Shown here: piece after piece, positions 15,435 to 18,260 of the stretch
Layout: each line of letters begins with the position of its first letter
Numbering within the stretch: position 1 is the first letter of the stretch
DNA from: JAUREX01 sp044356825
Lineage (GTDB): Bacteria; Pseudomonadota; Alphaproteobacteria; Rhodobacterales; Rhodobacteraceae
Length of the DNA stretch: 18,260 nucleotides
Assembly (NCBI GenBank): GCA_044356825.1
Contig: JBIKVM010000039.1
Coordinates: 1-18,260, forward strand
Reading direction: 5' to 3'
Made by a program: the position numbers and the translations under genes
Notes under the pieces: model-generated
What the model saw: only the letters and a program-made list of their open reading frames with translations
Told to the model about the DNA's origin: nothing
Databases searched by the model: none

Positions 15435-17483
15435 TCAGCCCCGCCGCCGGCGCCGCCCGCCATCGCCGCCGCCGCCGGTGTTGAAGGCGACATCGGGCAG
15501 CGTCACCACCTGCGAAAGTTCGGGGAAGGGATCGACCGCATGCGGCAGGGCGTTCGCGTTCACGAAATGCTCCTGAAAGCGCGGCTCGATCGCGGTCTCG
15601 ACCTTGTGGATGCGCCCGACCACGCCCTCGATCCGGCTGCGCGCCGCGCGCGAGCAGAGCGCGATGCGCGCCCCCGTCCCCGCCGCATTGCCCGCCGAGC
15701 TGACGCGCCCCAGCGGCGCGTCGGGGATCATGCCGAGCACCATCGCATGCTTGGGGCTGATGTGGGCCCCGAACGCGCCAGCGAGCACGACCCGATCCAC
15801 CCGGTCGATCGCAAGCTCATCCATCAAGAGCCGCGCCCCGGCATAGAGCGCCGATTTCGCGAGCTGGATCGCGCGGATGTCGCCCTGCGTGACAAGAATG
15901 CGCGGCCCCCCCTGAAGGGTGCCGTCATGGAGCAGATAGGCATGGGTGCGCCCCTCGGGGATGCAGCGCGCCGTCCCCGTCTGCTCGGCCGAGCCGATCA
16001 GGCCCGAGGCATCGACCAGCCCCGCCATGCGCATCTCGGCCACGACCTCGATGATCCCCGAGCCGCAGATGCCGGTGATCCCGCTCGCCGCCGTCGCTGC
16101 CGCGAAGCCCGGATCGTCCGACCACAGATCGCAGCCGATGACGCGAAAGCGCGGCTCCTTCGTCGCGGGGTCGATCTCCACCCGCTCGATGGCGCCGGGC
16201 GCCGCGCGCTGGCCCGAGGAAATCTGCGCCCCCTCGAAGGCGGGCCCCGTGGGCGAGGAACAGGCGAGCACGCGCGCCTTCGACCCGAGCAGGATCTCGG
16301 CGTTCGTGCCGACATCGACGATCAGCACCATGTCCTCGGACTGGTCGGGCTCTTCGGCGAGGGCCACGGCGGCCGCATCCGCCCCCACATGCCCCGCGAT
16401 GCAGGGCAGCAGATAGACCCGCGCCGCCGGGTTGAGCGCCCCAAACCCCAGATCCCGCGCATCAAGCGAGAGTGACTCGGAGGTCGCGAGCGCGAAGGGC
16501 GCCTGGCCGAGTTCGACGGGGTCGATCCCGAGCAGCAGGTGGTGCATCACCGGGTTGCACACGATCACCGCCTCGTAGATGCGCCCGCCCTCGGTGCCCG
16601 CCTCGGCCGCCACCGCGCGCGCGAGGTCATCGAGCGCCGCGCGCACCACCGCCGTCATCTCGGCGTCGCCGCCCGGGTTCATCATCGCATAGCTCACCCG
16701 GCTCATCAGATCCTCGCCAAAGCGGATCTGCGGGTTCATGACCCCGGCCGAGGCGCGCACCGCGCCGGTTTCCAGATCCACCAGATGCGCCGCGATGGTG
16801 GTCGAGCCGAGGTCGATCGCCAGCCCGAAAATGCCGCCCTCGTCGAAGCCCGGCCGCAGGTCGAGGACGCGCGCCGGCCCGCCCCGATGGTCCGCGTGCA
16901 CGATCGCCGTCGCCGCCCAGCCGCCCTTGCGCAGGATGCCCTGCAGCCGCGGCAGCAGCCCCGGCGCGGGTTCCGCCCCCGCGATCCCCCATTGCGCCCC
17001 GAGCGCCGCCGCCAGTCGCTGGAAGTCGCCCGAGGGTTCGTGCATGTCGGGCTCGGGCACCTCGACATAGACGCGCCGGGTGGCCGGATCCATCGCGACC
17101 GCGCGCGCATCGGCCGACTTGCGGATGACCTGCTTGTGCACCTGGCTCTCGGGCGGGACATCGATCACGACATCGCCCGAGATCCGCGCCTGACAGCCAA
17201 GGCGCCGCCCCTCGGTCAGGCCGCGCTTGTCCTTGTAGCGCTGCTCGACCGCGTTCCAGGGGCTGAGCGCGTCCGCGCCCACGCTGACGCCGTGCTTGGG
17301 AAAATCGCCGTAGCCGGGCGTGATCTGGCACTTCGAGCAGATGCCCCGCCCGCCGCAGACCGAATCGAGATCGACGCCGAGCGCGCGCGCCGCCGACAGC
17401 ACCGGCGTGCCGACGGGAAACCGCCCCCGCTTGCCCGAGGGGGTAAAGATCACGAGTGGGTCTTGGATCGCATCGGCAGGCAT
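15435..17483 (-). CDS. Ferredoxin-ASKHA protein (DUF4445, RACo/RamA-like corrinoid activator)
   Basis: A 682-residue cytoplasmic protein. An N-terminal [2Fe-2S] ferredoxin domain has Cys43, Cys49, Cys52 (CGGRGICSKC) and Cys97 (RLGCQA). A linker follows, then a large ASKHA ATPase domain with AIDLGSTTIAAHL (222-234), VMNPQIRFGEDLMSRVSYA (248-266), IVDVGTNAEI (388-397), GSGIIEVVAEM and GAFGAHI. Members use ATP to return the oxidised cobalt of a corrinoid cofactor to the active state. In Rhodobacteraceae such a protein has been linked to a split B12-dependent methionine synthase (recalled from Phaeobacter work). The start ATG 17483 has GGAG upstream and fits the domain; a longer frame to 17603 adds low-complexity residues. 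The C-terminus is Gly/Arg-rich. Confidence 0.92.
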   Translation of the reverse strand: MPADAIQDPLVIFTPSGKRGRFPVGTPVLSAARALGVDLDSVCGGRGICSKCQITPGYGDFPKHGVSVGADALSPWNAVEQRYKDKRGLTEGRRLGCQARISGDVVIDVPPESQVHKQVIRKSADARAVAMDPATRRVYVEVPEPDMHEPSGDFQRLAAALGAQWGIAGAEPAPGLLPRLQGILRKGGWAATAIVHADHRGGPARVLDLRPGFDEGGIFGLAIDLGSTTIAAHLVDLETGAVRASAGVMNPQIRFGEDLMSRVSYAMMNPGGDAEMTAVVRAALDDLARAVAAEAGTEGGRIYEAVIVCNPVMHHLLLGIDPVELGQAPFALATSESLSLDARDLGFGALNPAARVYLLPCIAGHVGADAAAVALAEEPDQSEDMVLIVDVGTNAEILLGSKARVLACSSPTGPAFEGAQISSGQRAAPGAIERVEIDPATKEPRFRVIGCDLWSDDPGFAAATAASGITGICGSGIIEVVAEMRMAGLVDASGLIGSAEQTGTARCIPEGRTHAYLLHDGTLQGGPRILVTQGDIRAIQLAKSALYAGARLLMDELAIDRVDRVVLAGAFGAHISPKHAMVLGMIPDAPLGRVSSAGNAAGTGARIALCSRAARSRIEGVVGRIHKVETAIEPRFQEHFVNANALPHAVDPFPELSQVVTLPDVAFNTGGGGDGGRRRRRG

Positions 17484-17511
17484 CGCGGCTCCGGTTCTGG
17501 CTGGTCGTTCG

Positions 17512-17539
17512 GTTCTAGCCGCCCGCCCGCCGCCGGCAA
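17512..17539 (-). promoter_or_regulatory. Candidate promoter of the ASKHA gene
   Basis: Read on the minus strand, TTGCCG (17534-17539) and TAGAAC (17512-17517) are separated by 16 bases, each matching 4 of 6 consensus positions. They lie about 30 bases upstream of ATG 17483 in the 189-base gap. With the hairpin further up, this suggests the ASKHA gene has its own transcript start. The matches are weak and GC-rich DNA gives such pairs by chance. Confidence 0.3.
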
Positions 17540-17607
17540 GGCGGCAAGCGGCATCGCATCGCCCGCTTCCGTCATCGCGTGGCCCTGCGGGGGGCGAAGC
17601 CACCCGC

Positions 17608-17642
17608 GCGCCTGGCCGCCCCTCGATGGGGCGGCCGGGCGC
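17608..17642 (-). other. 15-bp hairpin downstream of the Lrp-domain gene
   Basis: GCGCCTGGCCGCCCC (17608-17622) and GGGGCGGCCGGGCGC (17628-17642) form a 15-bp inverted repeat with one non-Watson-Crick position and a five-base loop. It lies 30 bases after the stop of the Lrp-domain gene in that gene's direction. No T run follows on either strand, so it is not a standard intrinsic terminator; it may be an mRNA 3'-end stabiliser, a Rho-linked end or a dispersed palindromic repeat. The odd pair is a G-U in plus-strand RNA and a C-A mismatch in minus-strand RNA. Confidence 0.55.
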
Positions 17643-17670
17643 CCCCCGGAGCCCCGCCAGAGCCCCCCGG
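17641..17670. repeat. Short direct repeat GCCCCCCGG, two copies
   Basis: GCCCCCCGG occurs at 17641-17649 and again at 17662-17670, 21 bases apart, between the hairpin and the stop of the Lrp-domain gene. The stretch is almost purely C and G with few A or T. It may be slippage-prone low-complexity DNA. Confidence 0.4.
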
Positions 17671-17672
17671 CG

Positions 17673-17909
17673 TCAGAAGGCGCGGAAGGTCATCGTCGTC
17701 AGGGTGCGCTGGATGCCGGGGATGTCGAAGAGCCGCGCGGTCAGATACTGGCCCACATCGGCGTCGTCGGGCACATAGACCTTGGCGATCAGGTCATAGT
17801 CGCCCGAGGTCGAATAGAGCTCCGAGACCACCTCGCGGTCATAGATCGCGTCCGCCACCTCATAGGTCTTGCCCGGGGCGCAGCGGAACTGGACGAAGAC
17901 GCATTTCAT
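17673..17909 (-). CDS. Stand-alone Lrp/AsnC effector (RAM) domain protein
   Basis: A 78-residue protein made only of the ligand-binding RAM domain of Lrp/AsnC regulators (PF01037), with no DNA-binding helix-turn-helix. It begins MKCVFVQFRCAPGKTYEVADAI and shows STSGDYDLIAKVYVPD (33-48), followed by PGIQRTLTTMTF (64-75), the usual beta-alpha-beta-beta-alpha-beta pattern of the domain. Such small proteins form oligomers that bind amino acids or effectors; the ligand here is unknown. ATG 17909 has a good GGAGG site eight bases upstream. It follows pheS by 51 bases on the same strand, so a link to phenylalanine or aromatic amino-acid status is an attractive but unproven idea. Confidence 0.9.
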   Translation of the reverse strand: MKCVFVQFRCAPGKTYEVADAIYDREVVSELYSTSGDYDLIAKVYVPDDADVGQYLTARLFDIPGIQRTLTTMTFRAF

Positions 17910-17960
17910 CTGCCGATCCTCCGATCAAAAGCCCGAACGCGCGCCCGCTGCGCGCCCCCC

Positions 17961-18260
17961 TCAGCCGTGCAGCGTCGGCACCTCGAGCGCGCCGAACCCG
18001 TAATGCCCGAGCCAGCGCACGTCGCTCTCGAAAAAGGCGCGCAGGTCGGGGATGCCGTATTTCAGCATCGCCATGCGGTCGATCCCCATGCCGAAGGCAA
18101 ATCCCTGCCAGTGGTCGGGGTCGATGCCGCCTGCGCGCAGCACGTTGGGGTGGACCATGCCCGAGCCCAGCACCTCGAGCCAGCCCTCGCCCTCGCCCAC
18201 GCGCAATTGCCCGCCCTGCCAGCTGCACTGGATGTCGACCTCGGCCGAGGGTTCGGTGAA
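17961..18260 (-). CDS. pheS: PheS, phenylalanyl-tRNA synthetase alpha subunit, C-terminal part
   Basis: The last 99 residues of the catalytic alpha subunit; the gene continues beyond the window. PheS with PheT charges tRNA-Phe with phenylalanine. The fragment opens with FTEPSAEVDIQC, where FTEPS is the well-known PheS motif near the active site. It continues with LEVLGSGMVHPNVL (28-41) and class II motif 3 in GFAFGMGIDRMAMLKYGI (53-70), whose GMGIDR carries the conserved arginine, and ends normally after DLRAFFESDVRWL. pheT, often directly downstream, is not; the next gene is the small Lrp-type domain. A GCGCGC inverted repeat (17939-17955) lies in the 51-base gap. Confidence 0.97.
   Translation of the reverse strand, partial: FTEPSAEVDIQCSWQGGQLRVGEGEGWLEVLGSGMVHPNVLRAGGIDPDHWQGFAFGMGIDRMAMLKYGIPDLRAFFESDVRWLGHYGFGALEVPTLHG

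Noticed and set aside
17484..17603. A 40-residue N-terminal extension of the ASKHA protein
   Set aside because: Low-complexity residues outside the ferredoxin domain; ATG 17483 has a proper GGAG site and gives the expected domain start.
17939..17955. GCGCGC inverted repeat between pheS and the Lrp-domain gene as a terminator
   Set aside because: The stem is only six bases of a self-complementary hexamer common in such GC-rich DNA, and the four T bases come eight bases later, too far for a good intrinsic terminator.
1..18260. Mobile element, defence system, CRISPR array or horizontally acquired island
   Set aside because: No transposase, integrase, restriction or toxin-type protein, no terminal or spaced repeats, and no stretch of gene-scale composition unlike the rest.

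Overview
The window is very GC-rich and reads as chromosomal DNA of an alphaproteobacterium, most likely a member of the Rhodobacteraceae/Paracoccaceae. This rests on the codon use, on the form of the division proteins (FtsZ with a long Ala/Pro linker and a terminal DIPAFLRRQAN peptide; FtsW beginning MTEMVHGAVP), and on the neighbouring lineage-typical small families (DUF924, DUF1489, a ferredoxin-ASKHA corrinoid activator). I identified no species. There is no tRNA, rRNA, insertion sequence, prophage or CRISPR array, and no gene-free stretch over 300 bases. The longest gaps are about 190 and 177 bases, and both hold signals that I describe.

Layout. Positions 1-3624 (+) hold the 3' end of queA (tRNA queuosine synthesis), a YcaD-like MFS transporter, a DUF924 protein and lpd (dihydrolipoamide dehydrogenase). 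Positions 3688-14989 (+) hold the distal half of the division and cell wall (dcw) cluster: murD, ftsW, murG, murC, murB, ddl, ftsQ, ftsA, ftsZ. The genes are packed with ATGA overlaps at murG/murC, murC/murB and ftsQ/ftsA, and ftsQ starts (GTG) inside ddl. The only sizeable gaps inside the cluster lie before ftsW (101 bp) and before ftsZ (177 bp). The usual proximal part of the cluster (mraZ to mraY) and the usual distal gene lpxC are not here. Positions 14996-18260 (-) converge on ftsZ and hold, in transcription order, the 3' end of pheS, a stand-alone Lrp/AsnC effector domain, a [2Fe-2S]-ASKHA corrinoid-activating protein, and a DUF1489 protein.

How the genes work together. MurD and MurC add D-Glu and L-Ala to the UDP-MurNAc stem, MurB makes UDP-MurNAc, and Ddl makes the D-Ala-D-Ala end. 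MurG makes lipid II and FtsW polymerises it at the septum. FtsQ, FtsA and FtsZ assemble and anchor the division machine. The minus-strand group is metabolic: a translation enzyme subunit, a probable amino-acid-sensing domain, and a protein expected to rescue an inactive B12 cofactor, probably for methionine synthesis.

Most of the window is conserved housekeeping DNA, and I see no clear new multi-gene system. The points most worth a second look are: the ftsA-ftsZ gap, which looks like a terminator followed by a separate ftsZ promoter and a leader hairpin; a shared leader element before ftsW and ftsZ; the ferredoxin-ASKHA protein beside the orphan Lrp domain; a 15-bp hairpin in the gap between those two; and a V-to-H change in the Ddl active-site loop.
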